Source of the DNA: Solirubrobacter deserti | Lineage (GTDB): Bacteria > Actinomycetota > Thermoleophilia > Solirubrobacterales > Solirubrobacteraceae | NCBI RefSeq assembly: GCF_003344625.1 | Contig: NZ_QPKJ02000003.1 | Coordinates: 434,001 to 498,000, forward strand | Length of the DNA: 64,000 bases | Reading direction: 5' to 3' | Shown here: positions 34,879 to 42,661 of the stretch, piece by piece | Numbering within the stretch: the stretch's first letter is position 1 | Layout of the letters: the number at the start of each line of letters is the position of its first letter | Notes under the pieces: model-generated | Told to the model about the DNA's origin: nothing | What the model saw: only the letters and a program-made list of their open reading frames with translations | Database searches by the model: none | Position numbers and translations under genes: made by a program

Positions 34879-35924
34879 TCGACCGCGGCGCGCGTGAAGG
34901 GTGCGACCGCCGCGCGGCCGCCCGGCCGCGGGTCGTCGAGCGCGGTGCGGATGTCGAGCCGGTCTCCGACGAGGCGCGGGTCGAGCGCGCGCGCGATCGG
35001 TAGCGCCGCGTACGGGCCGGGCGCCGTGTTGGTGACGAGCACGCAGCCGTCCGCGAGCGCCTCGAGCTGCGCGATCCCGTAGTCCTCGCGCCGCGGGGCG
35101 GTGACGAACACCCGCGCGCGCCGCAGCAGCGCCCGGTACTCGGTGCGCGGGATCATCCCGGTGAACCGCACCTGCTCGAGCGCCGTGGTGGGCCGCAGCC
35201 GCGCGACCCCCCTCTCGCGGAACCGGGCTTCGCCCGAGGAAGGGGGATGTTCCGCGAGGAGGGGGGTCGCGCGGCCGCGGCCAGAGACCTGCTCGGCGGC
35301 TCGCGCCAGCCACGCGCGGCCCCGCGCCTCGTCGAGCCCCGCCACCACGAGCTCCTCTCCGGGGCGCGCGTCGCGCGCCCACGCGGCCAGGACGCGGTCC
35401 AGGCCCTTCTTCTCCGGGTTCGCGCCGTAGGTGATCGCAGCGATGTCCTTGGTCTCCGGCGGACCGCTCGGCTCGACCGGCACGGGCACGATCACGGCGC
35501 CCGCGCGCGGGGTCGGCGCCTCGGCCAGGCCACCCTCGCTCCACGGGACGAGCAGCGGCGCCGCCTGGAAGCGCCGCGCCTCGACCGGACGCTGCCAGAT
35601 CCCGTGGCGGCCCGGGCGGTTGCCGGCGGCAGGGGCGTCGAAGCGGATCGCGCCCGGCACGGGGCCGAGCAGAGCGGCGGTGCTGCTCGAGTACAGCACC
35701 GCGTGCGGGCGGTGCTCACGGATCGCGAGGACCGCGGCGCGGCGCGCGTTCAGCGCCCACGCGAGCTCGATGGCGGCGAACGTGCGCAGCTCGGGCGGGC
35801 GCGGGGTGGACGCGACCTCCACCCGCGCGCCGGCGCGGCGCAGGGAGGCGGCGAGCTCCGCGTCGGCCTCGCGCAGGCCCGCGGTGCCGCCCAGGGAGAC
35901 GATCAGGACGTCGGCTCGGGCCAT
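34836..35924 (-). CDS. GT4-type glycosyltransferase interrupted in frame by a palindromic repeat
   Basis: 362 aa. GT-B glycosyltransferase with the donor-binding half typical of family 4: AITYGANPEKKGLDRVLAAW, RFTGMIPRTEYRALLRRARVFVTAPRREDYGIAQLEALADGC (E-x7-E region split as EDYGIAQLEAL), VVTNTAPGPYAAL-type loop. The acceptor half starts with DVLIVSLGGTAGLREADAELAASL. Between AWLARAAEQV and EQVRFTGMI there is an extra stretch of about 30 residues (VSGRGRATPLLAEHPPSSGE and following RFRERGVARLRPTTALEQ), encoded by a strong palindromic DNA element (35191-35282). The reading frame survives it. Substrate unknown; neighbours include a DPM-type enzyme. Confidence 0.82.
   Translation of the reverse strand: MARADVLIVSLGGTAGLREADAELAASLRRAGARVEVASTPRPPELRTFAAIELAWALNARRAAVLAIREHRPHAVLYSSSTAALLGPVPGAIRFDAPAAGNRPGRHGIWQRPVEARRFQAAPLLVPWSEGGLAEAPTPRAGAVIVPVPVEPSGPPETKDIAAITYGANPEKKGLDRVLAAWARDARPGEELVVAGLDEARGRAWLARAAEQVSGRGRATPLLAEHPPSSGEARFRERGVARLRPTTALEQVRFTGMIPRTEYRALLRRARVFVTAPRREDYGIAQLEALADGCVLVTNTAPGPYAALPIARALDPRLVGDRLDIRTALDDPRPGGRAAVAPFTRAAVDQVVAEELLPRLRS
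35191..35282. repeat. Palindromic element inserted in a coding sequence
   Basis: Two arms, 35191-35222 and 35250-35282, are reverse complements of each other over 32-33 bases with only one mismatch and one single-base indel. The 27-base loop holds a second perfect hairpin (CGGGC-TTC-GCCCG, 35224-35236). Such a long arm is far outside what coding sequence gives by chance. It is carried inside the glycosyltransferase gene in frame. It resembles in concept the Rickettsia palindromic elements and other REP/MITE-like repeats that tolerate in-gene insertion. No second copy was noticed in this window. Confidence 0.8.
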
Positions 35925-35947
35925 CAGCCTGGCATTCTGGCGGGCAC

Positions 35948-36682
35948 ATGAACGTGCTCGAAGGGACCTACTCCGTCTGCCGCCTCCCGCCGTCCGACCG
36001 CGTGCCGTCCTGGGCGCTCGAGCTGCACGAGGGCTTCATGTCCATCACGCGCACGCCGGACGAGCTGTCGATCGTGTGCGGGCAGGACGCCGTGCCGCCG
36101 GACGTGACGGTCGAGGACGGGTGGAAGGCGATGGTCGTGCCTGGCCCGATCCCGTTCTCCGAGACGGGCGTGCTGGCGCGGCTCGCGACGCCGCTGGCGG
36201 CCGCCGGCATCTCGATCTTCGCCATCTCGACCTACGACACGGACTACATCCTGGTCAAGGAGGGGGACCTCGAGCGGGCGCTGGAGACCCTGCGGTCCAC
36301 GGGACGGCGGCTGATCGCGTCCGGTTCGCCGTACGAGCCGGTGATCGGCTTCTCGCGCGCCGTGCGCGAGGGCGACCGCGTGCTCGTCTCCGGCACCGGC
36401 CCGGTCATGCCCGACGGCGGCTGCCCCGAGAGCACCTACGAGCAGGCGCTGCGCGCGTGGGAGATCGTCGCGAAGGCGCTCAACGAGGCGGGCGCGACCG
36501 TGGACGACGTCGTGCGCACGCGCACCTACCTGACGCCCGATGCCGACCCTGACGGCGCCCAGAAGGCGCACGGCGAGGTCTTCGGTGAGGTGCGGCCGGC
36601 CTCGACGATGCTCGTGGTCCACTCGCTGCTCGATCCCCGCTGGACCGTCGAGGTGGAGGCGGAGGCTCAGACGCGCAGGTAG
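35948..36682 (+). CDS. ACT-like domain fused to RidA/YjgF domain
   Basis: 244 aa. Residues 1-118 resemble the CASTOR/ACT-type amino-acid sensing domain found in stand-alone actinobacterial proteins (YSVCRLPPSDRVPSWALE, FMSITRTPDELSIVCGQ, FSETGVLARLATPLAAAGISIFAISTYDTDYILVKEGDLERAL). Residues 122-244 are a RidA/YjgF domain (VIGFSRAVREGDRVLVSGTGP, LRAWEIVAKALNEAGATVDDVVRTRTYLT, HGEVFGEVRPASTMLVVHSLLDPRWTVEVEA), which deaminates reactive enamine/imine intermediates; the Arg in RPAST matches the active-site Arg. The fusion suggests amino-acid-regulated removal of such intermediates. It overlaps the convergent gene by 16 bases. Confidence 0.87.
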   Translation: MNVLEGTYSVCRLPPSDRVPSWALELHEGFMSITRTPDELSIVCGQDAVPPDVTVEDGWKAMVVPGPIPFSETGVLARLATPLAAAGISIFAISTYDTDYILVKEGDLERALETLRSTGRRLIASGSPYEPVIGFSRAVREGDRVLVSGTGPVMPDGGCPESTYEQALRAWEIVAKALNEAGATVDDVVRTRTYLTPDADPDGAQKAHGEVFGEVRPASTMLVVHSLLDPRWTVEVEAEAQTRR

Positions 36683-37179
36683 TCGCCGCTGAAGCCCGGG
36701 GTGCGGACGAGCCGGATGGCGCTCAGCGGCGACGTCTTGTCGACGTAGAAGCGAGCGCCGTCGCGCTCCTCGATCGCGGCCACCGCGGCCTCCTGCCGGC
36801 GCCACGCGAGCGCCCAGATGATCGCGAAGCCGGCCGCGATCCCGCCCACCTGGGGCAGGAACACGGACAGCGCGCCGGCCGCCAGGGTCGCCAGCAGCAG
36901 CGGCCACAAGCGGTTGAAGATCGTCCGCGCCGGATGCAGTTCTGGGAGCCCCTGCTGGTGGCGGGCGCCGGCGAGCAACCGCGCGATCTGCTCGGTGGTC
37001 TCCGGCTGCGAACCCATGACGGTGCCGATGAGCGTCGCCAGCACCCACCACACCGCGCACACGATCGCGGGCGTCTGGTCGAGCGAGTTGGAGATGCCGA
37101 TGACGGTCAGCGCGGCGAGCAACGTCGCCGACGCGGCGCTCAGCAGGACGGTGGCTTTGAGGAAGTCGCCGAACCGCAC
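36667..37179 (-). CDS. Four-helix membrane protein of unknown function
   Basis: 170 aa with two pairs of hydrophobic segments (FLKATVLLSAASATLLAALTVIGIS; IVCAVWWVLATLIGTVMG; LWPLLLATLAAGALSVFL; GGIAAGFAIIWALAW), separated by a hydrophilic loop (QPETTEQIARLLAGARHQQGLPEL). No family recognised. GTG 37179 lies just after the otsB stop, so it is probably the second gene of that transcript. It could have a role in osmotic or trehalose-related envelope function, but that rests only on position. Confidence 0.75.
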   Translation of the reverse strand: MRFGDFLKATVLLSAASATLLAALTVIGISNSLDQTPAIVCAVWWVLATLIGTVMGSQPETTEQIARLLAGARHQQGLPELHPARTIFNRLWPLLLATLAAGALSVFLPQVGGIAAGFAIIWALAWRRQEAAVAAIEERDGARFYVDKTSPLSAIRLVRTPGFSGDYLRV

Positions 37180-37986
37180 TTACAGGAGCAGCGCCCTGAG
37201 CAGATCGCGGACGCCGTCCGTGCCTTCGACCAACGTGTCGGCCTCCTCCTCGAGCTGCGGCGGCGTCTCGTCCGAGCGCACGCCGACGCGCAACGCGTAG
37301 CCCAGCCGGTCGCGCTCCTGCAGCTCGGTCAGACCGCGGAAGGCGTCCAGGTCGGTGACGTCGTCGCCGACGTAGACCGCCGCGGCCAGGTCCGTGGAGC
37401 TGAGCAGGTTGACGATTCCGGCGCCCTTGTCGATCCGCACCGGCGGCCGGATCTCCAGCACCTTGCGGCCCCAATGGGTCACGAAGCCCGCCTCCTCGGC
37501 GCGCTCGGCGACCTCCTCGATCGCGAGCCGCGAGTCCTCCTCATCGGGCGTCCCGCGCCAGTGCAGCGCGGCGATCGCCTCCTTGTCCTCCAACCGCACC
37601 CGCAGCCGGCGCAGCTTCTCGCCGTAGGCGTCGTGCGCGAACGTCTGCACGCGGCGCGTCCACGCCTCCAGCTCGCGGTCCATCTCCGGCGCGATCGAGC
37701 CGGGCCGCAGCACCTCGGACCCGTGCGAGCCGAGGTAGGCGATCGAGCCGAGCGAGACGATCCGGCGCGCGTCCGACGCGCGGCGCCCGGACACGCAGGC
37801 CACGACGCCGTAGCGGCGCGCCACCTCGATCAGCGGCCGGCGCGTCGTCTCGGGCATGTGCGCGTCGTCGGGCTGCTCGACGATCGGCGCCAGCACGCCG
37901 TCGACGTCGAGGAGCACGGCCGAGCGCTCGGGCGCTTCGCGCAGGGGTCGCAGCTTCTCTTCCAGCGTGGCGGCGTCGGAGGGCAC
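37180..37986 (-). CDS. otsB: Trehalose-6-phosphate phosphatase
   Basis: 268 aa HAD-superfamily phosphatase. Motif I VLLDVDGVLAP with nucleophile Asp27 and Asp29, motif II in VACVSGR, the OtsB-specific AYLGSHGSEVL, Lys in RIDKGAGIVNLL, and motif IV VYVGDDVTDLDAFR. It converts trehalose 6-phosphate to trehalose, a compatible solute. Start GTG 37986 follows CATACT by 6 bases (leaderless). No OtsA is present in the window, and a longer upstream frame lacks homology. An MscL channel gene lies just upstream, so the region has an osmotic-stress flavour. Confidence 0.92.
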   Translation of the reverse strand: MPSDAATLEEKLRPLREAPERSAVLLDVDGVLAPIVEQPDDAHMPETTRRPLIEVARRYGVVACVSGRRASDARRIVSLGSIAYLGSHGSEVLRPGSIAPEMDRELEAWTRRVQTFAHDAYGEKLRRLRVRLEDKEAIAALHWRGTPDEEDSRLAIEEVAERAEEAGFVTHWGRKVLEIRPPVRIDKGAGIVNLLSSTDLAAAVYVGDDVTDLDAFRGLTELQERDRLGYALRVGVRSDETPPQLEEEADTLVEGTDGVRDLLRALLL

Positions 37987-37992
37987 CCACCC

Positions 37993-37998
37993 AGTATG
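37993..37998 (-). promoter_or_regulatory. -10 element (CATACT) of otsB
   Basis: Minus-strand CATACT, 6 bases before GTG 37986; leaderless arrangement. Confidence 0.4.
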
Positions 37999-38000
37999 CG

Positions 38001-38093
38001 CTACGTCTTCGCGTCCAGCGTCGTCCGCAACGCGGCGACCAGCAGCTCGCTGTGGTCGCCGGCGCGCGCGACCCGCAGGACGCCGTGAATCAC
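38001..38093 (-). CDS. Possible 30-aa small ORF
   Basis: Between mscL and otsB. From GTG 38093 the minus strand encodes a 30-residue peptide (VIHGVLRVARAGDHSELLVA, then ALRTTLDAKT) with natural-looking composition, ending just before the otsB -10. The frame is open for 13 codons further upstream but without a start codon I would trust. It could be the surviving C-terminus of a decayed gene or a real small protein. No Shine-Dalgarno. Confidence 0.3.
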   Translation of the reverse strand: MIHGVLRVARAGDHSELLVAALRTTLDAKT

Positions 38094-38165
38094 GTCCGCG
38101 AAGGTGCCACGGCCTGCGCGTCGTCGCGCGGTCTACCGTGCCGATGGCCAGAAGCCAGGACGCCT

Positions 38166-38555
38166 TCACCGAGACTGCGCGGCGAGCAGGTCGCGGATCT
38201 CCGTGAGCAGCCGGACGTCCTCGGCCGGTGCCGCGGGCTCCGCGGCTTCGTCGTCTTCCTTGCGCCTCTGCAGGAACAGGTTCATCGGCTTGACGATGAG
38301 GAAGAAGACGACGGCCGCCGTGATCAGGAACGTGAGCAGCGTGTTCAGGAACGCGCCGTACGTGAACTCGGAGCCGTTGATCGTGAACAGGAGTCCCGCG
38401 AAACGCTCCTTGCCGGCGATCGCGGCGACGAGCGGGGTGATGAAGCTCGAGACGAAGCCGTTCACGACCGCGGTGAAGGCCGTGCCGATCGCGACGGCCA
38501 CGGCGAGGTCGACGACGTTGCCGCGCAGGATGAACTCGCGAAACTCTTTCAGCAT
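38166..38555 (-). CDS. mscL: Large-conductance mechanosensitive channel
   Basis: 129 aa. N-terminal amphipathic helix LKEFREFILRGN, TM1 VVDLAVAVAIGTAFTAVVNGFV (with the pore-lining VAVAIGTAF pattern), periplasmic loop KERFAGLLFTINGSEFTYG, TM2 AFLNTLLTFLITAAVVFFLIV, and the charged cytoplasmic helix EDVRLLTEIRDLL. Homopentameric emergency valve opening under membrane tension after hypo-osmotic shock. ATG 38555 chosen as the only start giving the canonical N-terminus. Divergent from ppa, 18 bases apart. Confidence 0.95.
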   Translation of the reverse strand: MLKEFREFILRGNVVDLAVAVAIGTAFTAVVNGFVSSFITPLVAAIAGKERFAGLLFTINGSEFTYGAFLNTLLTFLITAAVVFFLIVKPMNLFLQRRKEDDEAAEPAAPAEDVRLLTEIRDLLAAQSR

Positions 38556-38560
38556 CGGGG

Positions 38561-38566
38561 TAGTCT
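38561..38566 (+). promoter_or_regulatory. -10 element of ppa (TAGTCT)
   Basis: TAGTCT ending 7 bases before GTG 38574, leaderless arrangement. The mscL start codon lies immediately to its left on the other strand. Confidence 0.45.
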
Positions 38567-38573
38567 CCCGCGC

Positions 38574-39071
38574 GTGTCGGCGGTCCTGTGCTTCATCGAG
38601 ATCCCCAAGGGCTCGCGCAACAAGTACGAGTACGACGCCGACCTCGGCGGCATCAAGCTGGACCGCTTCCTGTTCTCGAGCGTGACCTACCCGGCCGACT
38701 ACGGCTTCTTCCCCGACACGGAGGGCGAGGACGGGGACGCGCTGGACGCAATCATGCTCGTCGACAAGCCGACGTTCCCGGGGTGTCGCGTCGACGTGCG
38801 GCCGATCGCCGTCCTGCGGCTCACCGCCGACGGCGGGCGCGACGACAAGGTCGTCTGCGTGCCGCACGAGGACCCCGCGTGGGCGGACTACGAGTCCCTC
38901 GACAGCATCCCGCGCCAGCTGCGCGGCGAGATCGAGCACTTCTTCTCGATCTACAAGGAGCCCGAGGGCCGCAGCGTCGAGCTGCACGGCTTCGAGGACC
39001 GCGACGTGGCGGAGCGGCTGATCGACGAGGCTCGCGAGCGCTGGGTCAGTAGCCGCGATCGCGCTCGATAG
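38574..39071 (+). CDS. ppa: Inorganic pyrophosphatase, family I
   Basis: 165 aa soluble PPase hydrolysing pyrophosphate to phosphate. Conserved FIEIPKGSRNKYEYD, then YPADYGFFPDTEGEDGDALDAIML with the metal-binding D-x-D-x-x-D signature, CRVDVRPIAVL, and DKVVCVPHEDP. Length and motifs fit the bacterial hexameric enzyme. GTG 38574; the mRNA is likely leaderless. The 3' end overlaps the convergent dehydrogenase gene by 26 bases. Confidence 0.95.
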   Translation: MSAVLCFIEIPKGSRNKYEYDADLGGIKLDRFLFSSVTYPADYGFFPDTEGEDGDALDAIMLVDKPTFPGCRVDVRPIAVLRLTADGGRDDKVVCVPHEDPAWADYESLDSIPRQLRGEIEHFFSIYKEPEGRSVELHGFEDRDVAERLIDEARERWVSSRDRAR

Positions 39072-39930
39072 GCGCGAGCAGGTCCTCGCCCGCACCGAAC
39101 CGGCGCACGTTCTCGGTGACCCGCTTGGCGAGGTCGCGCTCCATCGTCTCGGGCGGGTTTGCGACGTGCGGCGTGATCAGCGCCCGCGGCTCGCGCCACA
39201 GCGGGTGGTCGTCGGGCAGCGGCTCGGGGTCGGTGACGTCGAGCGCCGCGCCGCCGATGCGCTCCTCGCGCAGCGCGTCCACGAGCGCGTCTGGGTCGAT
39301 CAGCGATCCGCGGGCGATGTTGACGATCCACGCGTGCGGCTTCATCTGCGCGAGCTCCTCGGCGCCCACCAGGTGGCGCGTGCCGTCGGTCGCGGGCGCG
39401 CCGATCACGAAGTGGTCGGCCTTGGCCCACACCTCGGGCAGGCGGTCGACGGACCACGTGTCCCCGCGGCCGGAGCGGGTCACGGCGATCACCTCGACGT
39501 CGTGCGGCTCGAGCATCTTGATCAGCTCGCGCCCGATCCCGCCCGCGCCGACGACCGCGACGGTCGTGCCCTCCAGCACGCGGTCACCGCCCGGCGACCA
39601 GGTCTGCGTACGCGCGTAGCCGACGATCCCGCGCACGCCCGCGAGCAGCAGCGCGAGCGCGTGCTCGGCGACCTGCGTCGCGTACGCGCCCGCCGCGCTC
39701 GTGAACTGGATGCGCGGCTGCGCCCGGACAGCATCCATCCACGACTCGACGCCCGCTGCCGGCAGCTGGACCCAGCGCACCCGCTCCGGGAACTCGGGGA
39801 AGTCGGGACCGCCGGCCCAGATCACGCCCTCGGCCTCCTCGAGGCCGACGACGCGCCCGCCACCGTCCTCGACGGCGCGAACGAGGTGGTCCTTCGGCTC
39901 GGGGCCGACGTGGATCGGGGGGGCGGGCAT
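39046..39930 (-). CDS. D-2-hydroxyacid dehydrogenase, NAD(P)-dependent
   Basis: 294 aa, on the short side for the family (about 310-330). Nucleotide motif VAVVGAGGIGREL near residue 132, catalytic Arg in NIARGSLID, Glu in DVTDPEPL and His in PDDHPLW; all three catalytic residues are present. The N-terminal substrate domain is reduced (GPEPKDHLVRAVEDGGGRVV, WVQLPAAGVESWMD). It resembles glyoxylate/hydroxypyruvate reductase-type and phosphoglycerate-dehydrogenase-like members; the physiological 2-keto acid cannot be deduced. ATG 39930 opposite the ABC-F gene; a much longer antisense-overlapping frame upstream is not supported by homology. Confidence 0.9.
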   Translation of the reverse strand: MPAPPIHVGPEPKDHLVRAVEDGGGRVVGLEEAEGVIWAGGPDFPEFPERVRWVQLPAAGVESWMDAVRAQPRIQFTSAAGAYATQVAEHALALLLAGVRGIVGYARTQTWSPGGDRVLEGTTVAVVGAGGIGRELIKMLEPHDVEVIAVTRSGRGDTWSVDRLPEVWAKADHFVIGAPATDGTRHLVGAEELAQMKPHAWIVNIARGSLIDPDALVDALREERIGGAALDVTDPEPLPDDHPLWREPRALITPHVANPPETMERDLAKRVTENVRRFGAGEDLLAPIERDRGY

Positions 39931-39994
39931 CTGGTGGGAACGGGTGCGGCTGGCTCGATTGCCGCGTACCCGGCTGGACGTGACGCTATCCGGC

Positions 39995-41623
39995 ATGTCG
40001 TTGCTTGTCGCCCGTGGCGTGAAGAAGTCCTTCGGCGGCCGCAGCATCCTGCGCGGCGCCGACCTCGACGTCGAGCGCGGCTCGCGGATCGGCATCCTCG
40101 GGCCCAACGGCGGCGGCAAGTCGACGCTGCTGCGCATCCTCGCGGGGCTCGACGACGCCGACGCCGGGACCGTCACGCGCCGGCGCGGCCTCGTGCTCGC
40201 CCAGCTGCCGCAGATCGTCGACGGTGACGAGCGCACGCCGCTCGCCACCGTGCGCGCCGCGCGGCCGGAGCTGGCCGAGCTGGACCGCGAGCTGCGGGCG
40301 GCCGAGCGCAAGCTCTCCGACCCCCACCTTGCTTCCGACCTGGACGCCATGGCCCGCGCGCTGGCGCACCACGAGCGCGTCCTCGCGCGCTGGACGGACG
40401 CCGGCGGCGATCGCGCCGAGGGCGAGGCGCTCGGGCACCTGCGCGCGCTCGGGATCGACGGGCGGCTGCTCGAGATGCCCACGAGCGAGCTCTCCGGCGG
40501 CCAGCGCAAGCTCGTCGCGCTCGCCGCGTGCCTCGCGCGCCGGCCCGACGTCCTGCTGCTGGACGAGCCGGAGGCGCACCTGGACATGGCTCGCCGCGAG
40601 CGCTTCGGCGCGTTGCTGGACGACTTCGACGGCGCCGTCGTGATGATCTCCCACGACCGCCACCTGCTCGACGCCACCGTCGCCGAGATCGCCGAGCTCG
40701 ACCACGGCACGATCCGCATCTGGCCCGGCAACTACTCCGCCTACGTGGTCGCGCGCGAGCTCGAGCTCGAACGTCAGCGGCAGGTGTACGTGACCCAGCA
40801 GAAGGAGATCGCCCGGCTCGAGGAGGCGGTGCGGCGCTTCCGGCACTGGGCTCACATCCGCGTCAACGAGCGGATGGCCAAGCAGGCGCGCGTCAAGCAG
40901 ATGCAGATCGACCGCATGGAGAAGGTCGACCGGCCCGTCTTCGAGCGGCGCAAGATGGCGCTCGCGCTGCGGTCCGGCCAGCGCGGCGGCCAGCGCGTGC
41001 TGGCGCTGGAGGGCGTGGACGTCGGCTACGGCGACGACCCGGTGCTGCTGGACGTCGAGCTGGTCGTCATGCGCGGCGAGCGGGTCGGCGTCGTCGGGCC
41101 CAACGGCGGCGGCAAGACGACGCTGCTGCGCGTGCTCACGGAGGAGCTGGAGCCGTGGACCGGGACCCGCTGGGCCGGCGACGGCATCACGCTCGGGTAC
41201 CTGTCGCAGGCTGCGGGCTCGCTGGCGGACGACGCCACGGTGCTCGACGCGCTGCGCGCCGGACGCTCGCTCGCCGAGGACGCGGCCGTGCGGCTGCTGA
41301 TGGGCTTCCTGTTCGACTACGAGCAGACCCGCCGGCCGGTTGGCAGCCTGAGCGGCGGCGAGCGCACGCGGCTTGCTTTCCTGTGCCTGATGCAGGACGC
41401 GCCGAACTGCCTGGTGCTCGACGAGCCCACCAACCATCTCGACGTCGACTCCATCGAAGCGCTCGAAGGCGCGCTGGAGCGCTATGACGGCACGGTCATC
41501 GCAGTCTCCCACGACCGCTACTTCCTGGACCGGATCGCCGACCGGATCGTGCACGTCGCCGACGGCGAGGTGCGGGCCTACGAGGGCGGCTGGTCCGCCA
41601 ACGCGGAGGTGGTGCAGCTGTGA
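39995..41623 (+). CDS. ABC-F family ATPase
   Basis: 542 aa with two ATP-binding cassettes and no membrane domain. ABC1: Walker A GPNGGGKSTLL, signature LSGGQRKLVAL, Walker B VLLLDEPEAHLD; ABC2: GPNGGGKTTLL, LSGGERTRLAFL, LVLDEPTNHLD. Between them is a basic coiled-coil linker (RQVYVTQQKEIARLEEAVRRFRHW and RMAKQARVKQMQIDRM), the P-site tRNA interaction motif of ABC-F translation factors (EttA, Uup, antibiotic-resistance ARE type). It acts on ribosomes rather than in transport. EPEAHLD in place of EPTNHLD in ABC1 is a small deviation. Precise subfamily not determined. Confidence 0.92.
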   Translation: MSLLVARGVKKSFGGRSILRGADLDVERGSRIGILGPNGGGKSTLLRILAGLDDADAGTVTRRRGLVLAQLPQIVDGDERTPLATVRAARPELAELDRELRAAERKLSDPHLASDLDAMARALAHHERVLARWTDAGGDRAEGEALGHLRALGIDGRLLEMPTSELSGGQRKLVALAACLARRPDVLLLDEPEAHLDMARRERFGALLDDFDGAVVMISHDRHLLDATVAEIAELDHGTIRIWPGNYSAYVVARELELERQRQVYVTQQKEIARLEEAVRRFRHWAHIRVNERMAKQARVKQMQIDRMEKVDRPVFERRKMALALRSGQRGGQRVLALEGVDVGYGDDPVLLDVELVVMRGERVGVVGPNGGGKTTLLRVLTEELEPWTGTRWAGDGITLGYLSQAAGSLADDATVLDALRAGRSLAEDAAVRLLMGFLFDYEQTRRPVGSLSGGERTRLAFLCLMQDAPNCLVLDEPTNHLDVDSIEALEGALERYDGTVIAVSHDRYFLDRIADRIVHVADGEVRAYEGGWSANAEVVQL

Positions 41624-41934
41624 TCGCGCGCACGTGGCGCGGGGCCGTGAAGACCGCGGACGCGGAGGCCTACGCGGCCTACATCGACGAGACGGGCATG
41701 AAGGCCTACGCGGCGACGCCCGGCAACCAGGGCGCGTACATGCTCACGCGCGAGCTCGGTGAGCTGACGGAGTTCGTCACGCTCTCGTTCTGGGACTCGG
41801 TCGACTCGATCCGCGCGTTCGCGGGCGAGAACTACGAGACCGCGGTCTTCTACCCGCAGGACGATCGCTATCTCGTCGAGCGCGACGAGACCTGCACGCA
41901 CCGCGAAGTGGCTAGCATGGCGCGCCGTGACTGA
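41620..41934 (+). CDS. ABM-type (dimeric alpha/beta barrel) small protein
   Basis: 104 aa. Begins MIARTWRGAVKTADAEAYAAYI and contains GAYMLTRELGELTEFVTLSFWDSVDSIRAFAG, the pattern of antibiotic-biosynthesis-monooxygenase-like proteins (heme-degrading or quinone-type monooxygenases, ferredoxin-like fold). The GTG overlaps the ABC-F stop (GTGA). It may be a scavenging or detoxifying monooxygenase or merely a stress-induced dimeric barrel; no catalytic residue can be confirmed. Its last 8 bases overlap the next start. Confidence 0.82.
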   Translation: MIARTWRGAVKTADAEAYAAYIDETGMKAYAATPGNQGAYMLTRELGELTEFVTLSFWDSVDSIRAFAGENYETAVFYPQDDRYLVERDETCTHREVASMARRD

Positions 41935-42655
41935 CGCCACCAACGGCGCGGGGCGGCCGCTGGTCAGCGTCGTCGTCCCCGTCTACAACGAGGAGAAGAC
42001 GGTCGCGCAGGTCGTCGACGAGCTGCTCGAGCTCAACCTGCGCCTGGAGATCCTGCTGGTCGACGACGGCTCCACGGACGGCTCGGCCGCCGAGCTCGCC
42101 CGCCTGGCGGCCACGCACTCGCAGGTGATCGTCTTCTCGCAGCCGCGCAACCTCGGCAAGGGCGCCGCGGTGCGTCGCGGCATCGACGAGTCCACCGGCG
42201 ACATCCTGCTCATCCAGGACGCCGACCTCGAGTACTCCCCGTCGGACATCCCCGCGCTGATCGACCCGCTGCTGACCGGCAAGGCCGACGCCGTCTTCGG
42301 CACCCGCCTGCGCGGCGGCGCGCACCCGCAGCGCGCGCACCTGTTCTGGCACTACGCCGGCAACCGCTTCCTCACCCTGCTGTCGAACGTGCTCTACAAC
42401 ACGACGATCTCCGACATGGAGGTCGGCTACAAGGCCTTCCGCGGCGACCTCGTGCGCGGCCTGAAGCTGGTGTCCAACGACTTCCAGATCGAGCCGGAGC
42501 TGACCGCGAAGATCCTGCGCATCGGCCCGGAGCTGCGCCTCTACGAGGTGCCGATCTCCTACTACGGCCGCTCCTACGCCGAGGGCAAGAAGATCACGTG
42601 GAAGGACGGCTTCGGCGCCGTCGCCGCGCTGTTCCGCTTCCGCTTCACCAAGTGA
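41927..42655 (+). CDS. Family 2 glycosyltransferase (DPM/GtrB-like, soluble)
   Basis: 242 aa. VVVPVYNEEKTVAQVVDEL, LLVDDGSTDGSAAEL, QPRNLGKGAAVRRGI, IQDADLEYSPSDIP (DxD site), DMEVGYKAFRGDLV, QIEPELTAKILR and EVPISYYGRSYAEGKKITW are all typical of the polyprenyl-phosphate glycosyltransferase branch seen in actinobacteria and archaea. No C-terminal membrane anchor. It likely makes a lipid-linked sugar. GTG 41927 overlaps the preceding gene by 8 bases, so ABC-F, monooxygenase-like and GT2 genes form one transcript. Confidence 0.9.
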   Translation: MTDATNGAGRPLVSVVVPVYNEEKTVAQVVDELLELNLRLEILLVDDGSTDGSAAELARLAATHSQVIVFSQPRNLGKGAAVRRGIDESTGDILLIQDADLEYSPSDIPALIDPLLTGKADAVFGTRLRGGAHPQRAHLFWHYAGNRFLTLLSNVLYNTTISDMEVGYKAFRGDLVRGLKLVSNDFQIEPELTAKILRIGPELRLYEVPISYYGRSYAEGKKITWKDGFGAVAALFRFRFTK

Positions 42656-42661
42656 GCCGGC

